A stretch of DNA of 64,000 nucleotides from RBG-16-64-43 sp964353865 (GTDB taxonomy: Bacteria; Chloroflexota; Anaerolineae; Anaerolineales; RBG-16-64-43), in the NCBI GenBank assembly GCA_964353865.1, contig CAYGXJ010000081.1, forward strand, positions 8,052 to 72,051, in the 5' to 3' direction. Below, in pieces: positions 1 to 8,599 of this stretch; the stretch's first letter is position 1; the number at the start of each line of letters is the position of its first letter. A program made the translations under genes and the position numbers. The notes under the pieces are model-generated. The model saw only the letters and a list, made by a program, of their open reading frames with translations. It was not told the DNA's origin and did not search any database.

Positions 1-73
1 GCGCCGAACTCAGGTCCTCGACCCTCTGCTTGATCTACGCAGTGTTCGGGGGGAGGGTTGCGGCTTTGGCCGG

Positions 74-928
74 CTAGCCGCCGAGGGGCAGACCGCCCCA
101 CGTGCCGGTCAGGCGGAAGCGCAGCATGTCAATGGCCGCGATATGAAGCAGCGCCAGGGTGAGAGCCGCGAGGAGGTGCGGCCAGGCCTCGATCAGGCGA
201 AGTGTTCGATTCTCGCTGCGCAGGATGACCAGCCACAGCACCAGGTAGACGCCGCACAGCGTCGTCAGTACGCCGATCACACTGAACAACGCCAGCGGAT
301 AGAGCAAGAGCGCGTTCTCGGGGAGCACCAGGCCGATGAGGATCGGAGCGGCAGCGAGATAGAGCGCCATCTCGGCGAAGCTGCCAAGCACCGGCCGGGT
401 GTCCTGCTCGCGCCACACAGTCTGGTTCACAGCGGGCAGGAGAAAGACCGGGAGTATCAGCCCGACCAATGTGCCCGTGCTGAGACGCAGCCAGTTGTGG
501 GGTGTGTACAGCGTGGGCAGCCTACCGAAAAGTGCGGCGTACGAATTGGTCCCGTCCACCACCCACGGCACAACGAGTGCGGCCAGCACGAGAATGAGGG
601 AGATGCGCGGCCATCCGGATCGTTTGCCTCGGCCCGTGGCGATGAACAGCGCCGTCCCCGTGAAGACGCCCAGGAATGTGCCGGTGCATCGCGCGCACAG
701 CGGCAGCGCCCGCTCGCCGAGATGAAACGAACGCAGCTCGATGCGGTGGCACACAGCATAGCCCACGCCGTCGGCGGCGCCCAACAGGCCATGGGGTGCA
801 AGATAGAGCGCTCCGGCCGCGACAAAGATGAAGGCCAGGACGACGATGCGCCGCAGCCAACGCGCGGAAAGACCCGGCGGTTGCCTCGCCGCGTCGGAGA
901 GCAGTTTGGCCTCAGGTGATGTCGTCAT
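74..928 (-). CDS. DUF2085 family membrane protein
   Basis: A predicted 284-residue integral membrane protein of the DUF2085 family, whose function is not established. The family hallmark is visible as a Cys-His pair in 'VCHRIELRSFHLG' followed by 'LPLCARCTG', so C-H and C-x2-C residues face one another near the first membrane segments. About six or seven hydrophobic stretches follow. It starts at an ATG (Met-Thr-Thr-Ser-Pro) and runs in the same direction as the fumarase genes, 48 bp downstream of them, so it may share their transcript. The paired Cys residues suggest metal binding or a disulfide, which is inference only. Confidence 0.75.
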   Translation of the reverse strand: MTTSPEAKLLSDAARQPPGLSARWLRRIVVLAFIFVAAGALYLAPHGLLGAADGVGYAVCHRIELRSFHLGERALPLCARCTGTFLGVFTGTALFIATGRGKRSGWPRISLILVLAALVVPWVVDGTNSYAALFGRLPTLYTPHNWLRLSTGTLVGLILPVFLLPAVNQTVWREQDTRPVLGSFAEMALYLAAAPILIGLVLPENALLLYPLALFSVIGVLTTLCGVYLVLWLVILRSENRTLRLIEAWPHLLAALTLALLHIAAIDMLRFRLTGTWGGLPLGG

Positions 929-976
929 GGGGAAGGCGGGCTCTTCGTCGACCCTCGGTGCGTGCGACCGCGCGCC

Positions 977-1597
977 TCACGCAGCCAGCAGCTTGTCGAG
1001 TTCGCCGCGCGAGGCCTTCTCGATCTCGGTGTGCAGGCTTTGCCCGTGCGAATCCATCGTCACCACGGCCGGGAAGTCCGCCACTTCAATCACCCACATC
1101 GCCTCGGGCACGCCAAACTCCAGCTTGAGCACGCCCTGAACGCTCTTCACCGTCTCGGCAATGAGCGTGGCCGCCCCGCCGATGGCGTGCAGGTAGACTC
1201 CCGGGATCTCGCGGCAGGCCGCCAGTGTGCGGGCGCCCATGCCGCCCTTGCCGATCACGGCCCGCACTCCGAAATGCCGCATGACCTCGCCCTGATACGG
1301 CTCTTCGCGGATCGAGGTCGTCGGTCCGGCGGCTTTGAAGACGTATTGCTTCGTCTGCAACCCCGCCACCACCGGTCCGCAATGGTAGATCGCCCCGCCG
1401 CGCAAAAGGTCCCGTAGCGCGGCATAGGTCTGTTCATCGTCACCGCTGGGCGGGCGCGTGCGGCGAATGTAGGTGTCGATCATCCACTTGTGCGCCGCAT
1501 CGCGGGCAGTAATCATCACTCCCGAGAGCAGCACCGAGTCTCCCAGGTGCAGGGCGCGGATGGCTTCTTCGGAGAGCGGCATATGCAGCGCTATCAT
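977..1597 (-). CDS. Class I fumarate hydratase, beta subunit (C-terminal domain type)
   Basis: The beta subunit of an iron-sulfur, oxygen-sensitive class I hydro-lyase that interconverts fumarate and malate in the TCA cycle. The 206-residue length matches free-standing beta subunits. It carries the family segments 'GDSVLLSGVMITARDAAHK' (about 19-37) and 'YHCGPVV' (about 92-98), plus a glycine-rich 'VIGKGGMG' (about 135-142). It lies 15 bp downstream of the alpha subunit behind a GGAGGA ribosome site, so the two are one operon. L(+)-tartrate dehydratase (TtdB) is the closest alternative, because the two activities cannot be separated from sequence alone. Confidence 0.88.
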   Translation of the reverse strand: MIALHMPLSEEAIRALHLGDSVLLSGVMITARDAAHKWMIDTYIRRTRPPSGDDEQTYAALRDLLRGGAIYHCGPVVAGLQTKQYVFKAAGPTTSIREEPYQGEVMRHFGVRAVIGKGGMGARTLAACREIPGVYLHAIGGAATLIAETVKSVQGVLKLEFGVPEAMWVIEVADFPAVVTMDSHGQSLHTEIEKASRGELDKLLAA

Positions 1598-1612
1598 GCA
1601 GTCCTCCTGCCC

Positions 1613-2485
1613 CTATTCGATGGTCTGAGTGTCGCCGCGGACAGTCAGCCGTCGCCGGCGGTCGGCCCAGCACATATACGACACAGTGACAAAGTAGGAG
1701 GCCGGCAGGCGGTGTTGGCTGGTCATTTTGACCCCCAGCACCGTCGTTGCGCCGCCAAAACCCATCGGCCCCACGCCCAGCCGGTTGGCCTCCTGCGTCA
1801 GCTGGGCTTCCATGCGCGCCAGGTCCGGGTTGAGGTTGGTGTCGTCCAGTCGGCGTAATAGTTGTTGCTTGGAGAGAGCATACGAGGTGCCGCGGTCACC
1901 GCCGATCGAGACGCCCAACACGCCCGGCGCGCAGCCCAGCCCCTGGGCTTGGTGGACCGCATCCAACACTGCCCGGCGGACACCTTGCAAGTCGCGGTCC
2001 GCCCCCAGGCGGTCATCGGGCAGCGAGTACTGCGCGCCCACGTTTTCGCACCCGCCGCCCTTGAGCAATAAATCGACGGTCAAGGTGTCGCCTTCGACTT
2101 CTTCGAAGTGCAGGCTGGGAAAGGCCTCGTCGCCCAGGTTGGTGCCGCTGTTCTTCCCGCTCAGGCTGTCGACCGCGTTTGGCCGCAGGTAGGCGCTTTC
2201 CGTGGCGCGGGCAACCGCCGCGCGGATTTGCTCGCGCAGCGCGCGGCTGCTCCATCCGGCAGGGTAGCGCACGAAGAAGATCGGGGTGCCTGTATCCTGG
2301 CAGATGGGCGAGATCTTCTGGCGCGCCAGCTCGACGTTCTGCAGGATGCTCTCGAGGGCACCGCGGGCCGCCGAGCCGGACGCCTCACGATCACGGGCCT
2401 TGCTAAGTGCTCGGCGCACATCGTCCGGAAGGTCGGTGGACGTGCGCCGGATAAGTTCCACGAAGTGCTCGGTCAGGTCCTGCAT
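1613..2485 (-). CDS. Class I fumarate hydratase, alpha subunit
   Basis: The [4Fe-4S]-binding alpha subunit of a two-subunit class I fumarase. The start is Met-Gln-Asp-Leu because GGAGG lies 6-7 nt upstream; the open frame extends further upstream but reads as arginine-rich non-coding sequence. The 290 residues contain 'PICQDTGTP' (Cys62), 'KGGGCENVG' (Cys146) and 'GLGCAPGVLG' (Cys185), the likely cluster ligands, and the substrate-loop region 'SIGGDRGTS' (about 193-201). It is followed directly by the beta subunit gene. Tartrate dehydratase TtdA is the main alternative. Confidence 0.88.
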   Translation of the reverse strand: MQDLTEHFVELIRRTSTDLPDDVRRALSKARDREASGSAARGALESILQNVELARQKISPICQDTGTPIFFVRYPAGWSSRALREQIRAAVARATESAYLRPNAVDSLSGKNSGTNLGDEAFPSLHFEEVEGDTLTVDLLLKGGGCENVGAQYSLPDDRLGADRDLQGVRRAVLDAVHQAQGLGCAPGVLGVSIGGDRGTSYALSKQQLLRRLDDTNLNPDLARMEAQLTQEANRLGVGPMGFGGATTVLGVKMTSQHRLPASYFVTVSYMCWADRRRRLTVRGDTQTIE

Positions 2486-2606
2486 GCTCTGCCTCCGCAC
2501 CCGCAGGTGAGCGCGTGCCTGGATTCCGCGCGGGAGATGACTCTGCGGGGAGTAACAAACGGCAGCCGCGCGCCGATGACTGTTGTCCTGATTGTCGGAG
2601 CTCGCA

Positions 2607-4067
2607 CTAGGACGCCGGCACGCTCCAATCCCCGCCAAGAATCAACTGCACGTCGATGCCTTGTTCGAGGCTGACTTGGCTGAGATTGTTGCCGGACGCA
2701 ATGCCCATGAGTTCCACCAGGAAGCGCACGGTGTACGGCATGCCGCTGAAATCGATAACCTGGGTGGAGGGGTAGTATCCGGCGGCATCGCCGACGGACA
2801 TGTTGGCCTCGGGAAGCCCCATGCGCACCAAGTAATCCTTTGTGGCGCCGGCCAGCCCCGGAATACCAGAGCCATTGAGGATTTCGATTTTCGCGCCCTC
2901 CTTGGGTGCCAACTCGCCCGGATTGGCCACCGGGGTCAGCGGCCCCGGCGAGCCGGCGGAGGTGAAGATTTCATCCCGCAGAGCGCGCACCTTCTCTAAG
3001 TTGGGGATGAGCACGTCCAGGTCGTCGATTCGCTGCATCGACTGCAACTGGGCCGGCCCGATCGTGCCGGCGCGAATGTTGTCGCGAGAGACATCCCTGG
3101 CCGACCAGCCCAGCGAGAGCATTTGGTCGATGGTCAGGTTGGTGCGGACACCGCCCATGGCCGTGTTCCACAGATTCGGCGCACGCGCGATGAGCAGCGG
3201 CAAGGACTCCAGGCTGAGCAATTTGTCGCGAACCGCGTAAATGACTTCTTGCTGTCGGCGGGCGCGGTCAAAGTCGCCGCCCTCCGAGCTGCGCGCGCGG
3301 GCGTAAGCCAGGGCGGCCGCACCGTTGAGGTGGTGCCGGCCGCGATGCAGGCGAATGGTGTTACCCGGTCCGATCGGGTCGATGCGCAGCTCCTCTTCTG
3401 GGACGTCGACGTCGATGCCGCCAATTTCATCGATGAACGTCATAAACGAGCCGAAGTCGATCACCGCGTAGTAGTCAATCGGCACGCCCAGCAGGGTTTG
3501 CACCGTTTGCATAGCCAGTGCCGGCCCGCCTCCGGGAAGGCGGTAGGCTTCGGCGTCGAAGTAGGCCTTGTTGATCTTGTCGTAGCCGAAGCCGGGGATT
3601 TCCACCCACAGATCGCGCGGGATCGAGAGCATGCCCACGTTGAGCCCGACCGGATCGAAGCTGATGAGCATCATCGTATCGGTGCGCGGCGGGCCGTCGC
3701 TGGTCACCGTGTCGCGATAGTCGAGGCCCATGACCAGCACCGTGACCCGCTCGACGCTGTTCCACGGTTTGGGGGTGGGGCCGGCCATCAGGCCCGGCGG
3801 CGGGGTAATCCCCGGCGCCGCACTCGTGCTCTGCGCCGCGGGAGAGAAGATGCCCGCCAGCCCGCCGCTGCCCGCGGCGACGATGTTGCGCACCAGCGTG
3901 AAGGCAAAATAGGTCGAGGCCGCCAGGGTCACCACGAAGGCTGCACCCAGCCCCCACAATCCCCAGTTGACCGATTTCATTTTCTCGGTCGGGATCTTCG
4001 GCACGCGCGGCGGCCGGACCTTCGGCAATTTAGGTTCGCGTTGTTTCGGTGTTGGTAGATACGACAT
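2607..4067 (-). CDS. LytR-CpsA-Psr (LCP) family cell-wall protein with LytR_C domain
   Basis: A 486-residue membrane-anchored LCP protein. LCP enzymes transfer glycopolymers from lipid carriers to peptidoglycan or other cell-surface acceptors. A basic, proline-rich cytoplasmic segment (1-32) is followed by one membrane helix (about 34-62) and a proline-rich linker. The LCP domain spans about 108-330: 'VLVMGLDYRD' opens it, and 'PRTDTMMLISFDP', 'SIPRDLWVEIPGFG' and 'INKAYFDAE' carry its Arg and Asp residues. The C-terminus (about 395-480, 'IEILNGSGIPGLA') is a LytR_C domain. A TATAAT box lies about 57 bp upstream. Nearby sortase and membrane genes suggest an envelope locus. The natural acceptor polymer is unknown. 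Confidence 0.9.
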   Translation of the reverse strand: MSYLPTPKQREPKLPKVRPPRVPKIPTEKMKSVNWGLWGLGAAFVVTLAASTYFAFTLVRNIVAAGSGGLAGIFSPAAQSTSAAPGITPPPGLMAGPTPKPWNSVERVTVLVMGLDYRDTVTSDGPPRTDTMMLISFDPVGLNVGMLSIPRDLWVEIPGFGYDKINKAYFDAEAYRLPGGGPALAMQTVQTLLGVPIDYYAVIDFGSFMTFIDEIGGIDVDVPEEELRIDPIGPGNTIRLHRGRHHLNGAAALAYARARSSEGGDFDRARRQQEVIYAVRDKLLSLESLPLLIARAPNLWNTAMGGVRTNLTIDQMLSLGWSARDVSRDNIRAGTIGPAQLQSMQRIDDLDVLIPNLEKVRALRDEIFTSAGSPGPLTPVANPGELAPKEGAKIEILNGSGIPGLAGATKDYLVRMGLPEANMSVGDAAGYYPSTQVIDFSGMPYTVRFLVELMGIASGNNLSQVSLEQGIDVQLILGGDWSVPAS

Positions 4068-4123
4068 TCCCCAATCCCGTTGATCTCGTGCGATTGTGCG
4101 TTCTGGTATGTTTCGGACGGTCG

Positions 4124-4129
4124 ATTATA
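4124..4129 (-). promoter_or_regulatory. Predicted -10 box of the LCP gene
   Basis: An exact TATAAT on the minus strand about 57 bp before the LCP start codon. No convincing -35 hexamer is seen at 16-18 bp spacing, so only the -10 element is called. Confidence 0.4.
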
Positions 4130-4233
4130 ACACTCGCACTTCGGCCAACATTGCAGTGCGAGGGAAGACCGTGCACAACACCGGAGGCATCTCTGTCTGC
4201 CTTCGTTCGGTTGGAGAGCAGGAGAATACATCG

Positions 4234-4858
4234 ATGGTGGCCTGGCCGCCTCCGCTCGAGCCGTTGACCTTCGAAGGCCAGTTCATCCGGCTGCTCCCCT
4301 TGGCAGCAGCCGATGCTCAAGCGCTCTTCGACATCGGACGCGACGAAGACATCTGGCCCTTCATGCCGTACGGACGGATGGACTCACTGGCGGATATGGA
4401 AGCCTGGGTGGCCCTGCTGCTCAAGCACCAGGCCCGCGGCAGCGATGGAAGCCGTTCGTCGTCTTCCATCGTGGCCGGGCCAGGAATGTGGGCGCCACCC
4501 GTTTCACGAACGCAGCTGCGCCAAATCGGCTATCGAAATCGGCGGCAGCTGGTAGGCCGCAGGATATCGCGGAACAATCGTCAACCCCGAAGCCAGATTG
4601 CTCTTGCGGCAGCACGTCTTCGAGCACTTGGCTTGCGTTCGCGTCCAATTCCGGACCGACCTGCGCGCCTTGCGCTCGCGGCGCGCGCTGGAGCGGCTGG
4701 GCGCCGTGTGTGAGGGTATGTGGCGCGAACCCATGCTTCTCCCTGACGGCCATCGCCGCAGTTCGGTGGTCTACAGCGTTCTCGAAAACGAATGGCCCGC
4801 CGTCAAGGCGGGCCTGATGCAACGCGTGGCCAAGGACGCGATGAAGTCGGCTACTTGA
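4234..4858 (+). pseudogene. GNAT acetyltransferase (RimJ/RimL type), decayed
   Basis: The remains of a GNAT N-acetyltransferase of about 205 residues, scattered over three frames. An intact start (Met-Val-Ala-Trp at 4234, GGAGAA upstream) opens 'FIRLLPLAAADAQALFDI' and runs to about 4440. Homology continues in another frame as 'KPFVVFHRGRARNVGATRF' to about 4530. It then moves to a third frame as 'AIEIGGSW', is stopped by TAG at 4553-4555, and resumes as 'AAGYRGTIVNPEARLLLRQH' through 'RRALERLGAVCEGMWRE' to the TGA at 4856. Two frameshifts plus one stop make function very unlikely. The single stop is TAG, so it is not a selenocysteine codon. The 3' end overlaps the convergent small gene by 8 bp. 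Confidence 0.85.
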
Positions 4859-4994
4859 GAACGAAGGAGAGCACGATCATCACCACCACGAACGAACCGG
4901 CGATCAGCGCGATGCGCCGCAGGTCCTTCTTGATGTGTGAATAGTTCGGGTTAAAGGTTTCCGGGCGAGTCGGGCGTACCATCTTTCGGCTCAT
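4851..4994 (-). CDS. 47-residue single-helix membrane protein
   Basis: A short gene with a good ribosome site (GGAGA, about 7 nt upstream of ATG) and a TATAAT box at 5015-5020. The product begins MSRKMVRPTRPETFNPNYSH, continues with a basic 'IKKDLRRIAL' stretch, then a single hydrophobic helix ending 'MIVLSFVLK'. This gives a short cytoplasmic N-terminus and one transmembrane segment. Function is not known. It lies between the sortase gene and the broken acetyltransferase, overlapping the latter's end on the opposite strand. I recall similar short proteins in Chloroflexota, but this was not checked. Confidence 0.65.
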   Translation of the reverse strand: MSRKMVRPTRPETFNPNYSHIKKDLRRIALIAGSFVVVMIVLSFVLK

Positions 4995-5014
4995 ATACTG
5001 TCTCCTCGGACCGA

Positions 5015-5020
5015 ATTATA
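5015..5020 (-). promoter_or_regulatory. Predicted -10 box of the 47-residue membrane protein gene
   Basis: An exact minus-strand TATAAT about 21 bp before the start codon, in the short gap after the sortase stop codon. No clear -35 is seen. Confidence 0.4.
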
Positions 5021-5028
5021 CCGCGCCC

Positions 5029-5898
5029 TCAGTTGTCCACGAGTACGGCAGTCACCACGATGCGCTGAGTGTCAATCATGTACGGATAGCACGAGATCAG
5101 CGTCAGCGTCGCCCGCGGGCTGGCGGCCATCACCTCAACCTCTGTCGGCGTCACCAAGCGCCACCCGACCACGCGGTAGGTGTACACCTGGCGGGACGTC
5201 GAAACGCGCACCTCGTCGCCGGGTGAAAACTTGTCCAAATCGCGGAACATCTCTCCATAAATGTCGTTGTGCCCGGAAAGCACCATGTTGCCCAGGCGCC
5301 CCGGATCGGCTGACCCAATATGATGGCCGACACCCTGCTTGAGCTGTTCCCAGCCGTCGCCTTCCACCACCGGAATGGCCAGCTTGCCAATCGCCGGCAG
5401 GTCCAACAGCAATGCCTGTTCCGGCCCGCTGGTGGGTGCCGCCGGCGCCGGCATCGATTGCACGAGGGCGCGCAGATTGACAGGAATCTCATCCTGGTTG
5501 GGTTGCGGGCCGCCAGGGGAATTGGGAGGGGTGTGTCCCGAGGGCAACACCACGGCTGTAATCAGAGGGGTGGGCGTTGTGCGCCCAAGCGCCGAAGAGA
5601 CTTCGCGGTTGAGCCTGTCGAGCAACCCGGCCCCGTTGATCAGGACCAGCGCCAAGCCAATGGCTGCCCCGACCTCGACAAACAACAGCAGCCGGTCCAA
5701 CACGCGCCGCGAGCGGGAAGGCGGTTGGCTGGCATGAGCAATCTGGCCTTCGTCCGCAGGAGGTGAGGGCAGCGGGTGAAGCGCGCGTCCCGTGCGGCGG
5801 AACTGCGCAAGCCGGTCGCGTCGCTCGGCCAGGCGTTTGGCCGCGAGCAGCCGTTCGAGTTCCCGGACCGAAAGATTCTTGGGATCTTTGGATGCCAT
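5029..5898 (-). CDS. Sortase (transpeptidase), class D/E-like
   Basis: A 289-residue membrane-anchored sortase that would cleave a C-terminal sorting signal and join the protein to the envelope. The N-terminal cytoplasmic segment is coiled and basic ('LSVRELERLLAAKRLAERR'). A transmembrane helix spans about 69-91, then a proline-rich linker. The sortase domain (about 165-289) has His210 in 'VLSGHNDIYGEMF', Cys270 in 'TLTLISCYPY' and Arg279, the expected catalytic triad. The start Met-Ala-Ser-Lys is chosen because the upstream extension is arginine- and serine-rich antisense of rnhB. No LPxTG-type substrate was recognised in the window. Confidence 0.9.
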   Translation of the reverse strand: MASKDPKNLSVRELERLLAAKRLAERRDRLAQFRRTGRALHPLPSPPADEGQIAHASQPPSRSRRVLDRLLLFVEVGAAIGLALVLINGAGLLDRLNREVSSALGRTTPTPLITAVVLPSGHTPPNSPGGPQPNQDEIPVNLRALVQSMPAPAAPTSGPEQALLLDLPAIGKLAIPVVEGDGWEQLKQGVGHHIGSADPGRLGNMVLSGHNDIYGEMFRDLDKFSPGDEVRVSTSRQVYTYRVVGWRLVTPTEVEVMAASPRATLTLISCYPYMIDTQRIVVTAVLVDN

Positions 5899-6019
5899 GC
5901 GTGTCCCGCTCTGCACACGATCGATGCGCAGAGTGCCTTGCCCCTGAGGTGCAAGTATTGTGCCTGCGGTGTTTGGGCGGAATCGAAGAGTTGGTGCGCT
6001 GGGGCGCAGGTCCGCCCTG

Positions 6020-6706
6020 TCAGAGGGCCGGCTTGGGCACTTCGTCCCGGCCAGGTGGAGCCAATCGAGCCCGCGCCTGGGCGACCGGGTAGTACGAGAC
6101 GCGGTGCAGCGGTGTCGGGCCCAGCCGCTCGAGTGCACGACGGTGTTCAGGCGTGCCATAGCCCTTGTTGCGAGCCAAACCAAACTCGGGGAAGTTCTCG
6201 TCGTACAGCATCATCACTCGATCGCGCCACACCTTGGCCACCACCGAGGCGGCGGCCACCGAAAGTATGCGCGCATCGCCGCGTGGCAGGGCCGTCTGCG
6301 GGAGCGGGCACTCGGGCAATCGCAGGTAGTCGATCAGCAGGTGATCGGGAGGCACGGCCAGCGCGTCGAGGGCCCGCTGCATTGCCAGGCGCGTCGCGCC
6401 CAGCGGCCCGAGGTCATCCACCTCCCCCGGCGCCGCGCTGCCCACGGCCCAGGCGTGGGCCACGGCCAGTATGGCCTCCGCCCAATGATCTCGGCCGGCC
6501 GGTGTCATGGCTTTGGAATCACGGACCCCGCGCAGCATGCGCGCCAGGTTATCACGCCCAGCCGGGAGTACCACGGCGGCCGCGACGAGCGGCCCGGCCC
6601 ACGCACCTCGCCCCACCTCATCCAGCCCGGCGACGTGAACGCAGCCGCGGCGCCACAGCCCGGCTTCATAGCACAGATTGGGGCGGCGAGGGCCGTGAGG
6701 TGTCAT
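6020..6706 (-). CDS. rnhB: Ribonuclease HII
   Basis: Cleaves the RNA strand of RNA-DNA hybrids and removes misincorporated ribonucleotides. The signature 'AGLDEVGRGAWAGPL' gives acidic residues Asp29 and Glu30; further acidic sites are Asp126 ('LLIDYLRLP') and Asp162 ('VVAKVWRD'). 'SVAAASVVAKV' and 'NKGYGTPEHRRAL' are also typical. The 228-residue length fits the family. The gene starts inside the 3' end of the glycosyltransferase gene (about 41 bp overlap), so translation may be coupled. A GTG two codons upstream is an alternative start. Confidence 0.93.
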   Translation of the reverse strand: MTPHGPRRPNLCYEAGLWRRGCVHVAGLDEVGRGAWAGPLVAAAVVLPAGRDNLARMLRGVRDSKAMTPAGRDHWAEAILAVAHAWAVGSAAPGEVDDLGPLGATRLAMQRALDALAVPPDHLLIDYLRLPECPLPQTALPRGDARILSVAAASVVAKVWRDRVMMLYDENFPEFGLARNKGYGTPEHRRALERLGPTPLHRVSYYPVAQARARLAPPGRDEVPKPAL

Positions 6707-7421
6707 ACACACCGCGCATCCAGTTCACCCGGATGCGTACCAAGTCCGCCAGCATACGTAGCGAATCGGCCGCCACCTGCACCCGGCTTTCGGCCTGGTA
6801 GGTCCAGGGGATCGGCACATCGACGATGGAGTAGCCCAGCCGGCGGGCGAGGAAGAGGTCCTCGACGTCGAAGGTCCATCCCTGGAGCACCTGGCGCGAG
6901 AAGACATCCTGCGCGGCCCGGGCGCGGTAGCACTTGAAGCCGCACTGCGTGTCTTCGAAGCCGCGCAGCACGATCAGTTTGACGGCTTGGGCGAAGACCC
7001 GGCCCATCAGGTGCCGGTAGGCCGGCTCGCCGAAGCGGCGTGCGCCCTGGGCCTCGCGTGACCCGATAGCCACATCCGCCTCGACCCGCGGCGGCAGAAA
7101 GCGGCCGACCTCCTCGATGGGCATCGACAGATCCGCATCGCACATGAAGCGGAATGCCCCGCGCGCCGCCCGCATGCCCGCACGCACCGCGCCCCCCTTG
7201 CCAGCCTGCGGCACCGCAAGCAACCCCAGCTGGGCGAAGCCGGGCCGTGCGCGCTCGACCACTGCTCGCGTGCCGTCGCGGCTTCCGTTCTCCACAATGA
7301 TGACTTCGAAAGTGTAGCCCTGGGTGGGAAGGAACTCTTGCAGGCGGCGCAGCGTGGAGGGCAAGCGCTGTTCTTCGTTGTGCGCCGGGATGACGACCGA
7401 GAGGAATATCTCTTCCGCCAT
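6666..7421 (-). CDS. GT2 glycosyltransferase, dolichyl-phosphate glucosyltransferase-like
   Basis: A 251-residue GT-A fold glycosyltransferase, probably using a nucleotide sugar to glycosylate a lipid phosphate at the inner face of the membrane. 'LSVVIPAHNEEQRLPSTL' (7-24) and 'IIVENGSRDGTR' (41-52) form the nucleotide-sugar site. 'MCDADLSMP' supplies the D-x-D motif (Asp95, Asp97), and 'DTQCGFKCYRARAA' is typical of the Alg5/DPG-synthase branch. No long C-terminal membrane anchor is present. It precedes and overlaps rnhB. The actual acceptor is unknown. Confidence 0.85.
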   Translation of the reverse strand: MAEEIFLSVVIPAHNEEQRLPSTLRRLQEFLPTQGYTFEVIIVENGSRDGTRAVVERARPGFAQLGLLAVPQAGKGGAVRAGMRAARGAFRFMCDADLSMPIEEVGRFLPPRVEADVAIGSREAQGARRFGEPAYRHLMGRVFAQAVKLIVLRGFEDTQCGFKCYRARAAQDVFSRQVLQGWTFDVEDLFLARRLGYSIVDVPIPWTYQAESRVQVAADSLRMLADLVRIRVNWMRGVYDTSRPSPPQSVL

Positions 7422-7622
7422 GTCGGCCGGATTGTATCAGAAAGGCCGCTTGCAATCGGGTGCCGAGGCGAGGCGCCGACGATGTGCGCGGCGAGATGTC
7501 GTCCCCAGGCCCCTGCCTGAGGATGAAGGCGAAGATCATCCAACGAGGGGTATCAAAGCCGGACGCGGATACCGTGCGACAAGGGGAAAAGCATGTAGAG
7601 CGGGTAGCGGGTACGCAAGCAG

Positions 7623-8480
7623 TCAGTTGCCGACCAGCGAGTTGGTGACCACCACCACGACCAGCGCTCCCACGACACACAGGTTGGCCAGCCCCAACAA
7701 CACCAGCAGCAACACCTGCTTGCGGGTCAGGCGTCGACGGCGTTCGGACCGGCCGGCCGGCGCGGCAGGTATCTCGCGCCTGTCAGTTTCCGCCGTGGCG
7801 ACGAGTGCGGCGGGCACGGTCGGAGCAGACGAGCGAGGCAGCACAGGCACCGCGGCCTGCACCGATTCGGCTTGCATCGGCGCCTCGTCCTTGGGCCCGC
7901 CCAGCGCTCGTGTGATATCTTCGACCACCGCCGGCGAAAGGATCGGCCGCAATTGCATCAGGCTGGTCGCGAAGTTCTCGACCCCGTCGGCCAGCACCAC
8001 GCGCAGCGAGGTCTTGATGTTCTCGACGTAGGTCTCGGGCCGGGCCACGATGAGCACCGGCTCACCCTCAGGAAGGTTAATGCCTTTGCTGGTAACGAAG
8101 CGGCGCACGGCATCTTCGAACAGGCGCAAGCGCGAGGCCAGGTTGGGGTGGGAGGACTTGAACGTTCCGCTGCCCCCCAGCGTCATCCACTGGCCGGCTT
8201 TGGCGCGGTAGGTTCCGCGCAGCGAGGTTGTCATCATGACCCGCACACCGATCGGGCCGATCAGGATGAGCGGCACCGGCTCATGGCTGGTCGGCATGGG
8301 GCAGTTGCGCACGAGAACGTAGTCGTCGCCGAAGACTTTCGCCAGGCGGCGCGTGATGTCCTCCTGAGCCTGCACCTCAGCCTGCCAGCCGAGGCCTTCC
8401 TTAAAGACGGCCTGCAAGCGAGTGGAGAAGGAAATCTGGCCGCTGGCATCGCGGAACGTCGACCGGTCGATGGTTCGCAT
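7623..8480 (-). CDS. NERD-like domain protein with C-terminal membrane anchor
   Basis: A 285-residue protein of uncertain role. Residues about 35-200 resemble a nuclease-related (NERD-type) fold: 'GWQAEVQAQEDITRRL', then 'IGPIGVRVMMTTSLRGTYRAKAG' with a conserved Lys, then a probable core ending near 'FATSLMQLRPIL'. A low-complexity linker (about 205-245) leads to a basic segment 'RSERRRRLTRKQ' and one hydrophobic helix at the C-terminus ('VLLLVLLGLANLCVVGALVV'), placing the domain in the cytoplasm. Start ATG has AGAAGG upstream and a TATAAT at 8511-8516. The NERD assignment rests on pattern only. Confidence 0.6.
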   Translation of the reverse strand: MRTIDRSTFRDASGQISFSTRLQAVFKEGLGWQAEVQAQEDITRRLAKVFGDDYVLVRNCPMPTSHEPVPLILIGPIGVRVMMTTSLRGTYRAKAGQWMTLGGSGTFKSSHPNLASRLRLFEDAVRRFVTSKGINLPEGEPVLIVARPETYVENIKTSLRVVLADGVENFATSLMQLRPILSPAVVEDITRALGGPKDEAPMQAESVQAAVPVLPRSSAPTVPAALVATAETDRREIPAAPAGRSERRRRLTRKQVLLLVLLGLANLCVVGALVVVVVTNSLVGN

Positions 8481-8510
8481 GACAGCCTTCTGGTGGGCGG
8501 ATCAACCGCG

Positions 8511-8516
8511 ATTATA
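8511..8516 (-). promoter_or_regulatory. Predicted -10 box of the NERD-like gene
   Basis: An exact TATAAT on the minus strand 30 bp before the ATG; no strong -35. Confidence 0.4.
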
Positions 8517-8547
8517 CGTCGGTGCCATCAAACCCGCCAGAAACAAG

Positions 8548-8576
8548 AGGCCGCCCGCGATGTTCGCGGGCGGCCT
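8548..8576 (-). terminator. Intrinsic terminator of lexA
   Basis: A perfect 12-bp inverted repeat (AGGCCGCCCGCG and its complement) with a 5-nt loop, 24 bp past the lexA stop. On the minus strand it is followed by CTTGTTTCT, a modest U-rich tail. Confidence 0.75.
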
Positions 8577-8599
8577 GGCGGTTTGTGCGATCGGGCAGG

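Noticed and set aside
143..919. Long plus-strand frame antisense to the DUF2085 gene
   Set aside because: GC-rich shadow frame with arginine- and glutamine-rich low-complexity sequence and no ribosome site; the minus-strand gene has clear family motifs.
4553..4555. Recoded stop (selenocysteine or readthrough) in the acetyltransferase, prompted by selA in the window
   Set aside because: The codon is TAG, not TGA, and two frameshifts are also present.
5029..6183. Longer sortase start upstream of 5898
   Set aside because: The extension is antisense to rnhB and lacks sortase features.
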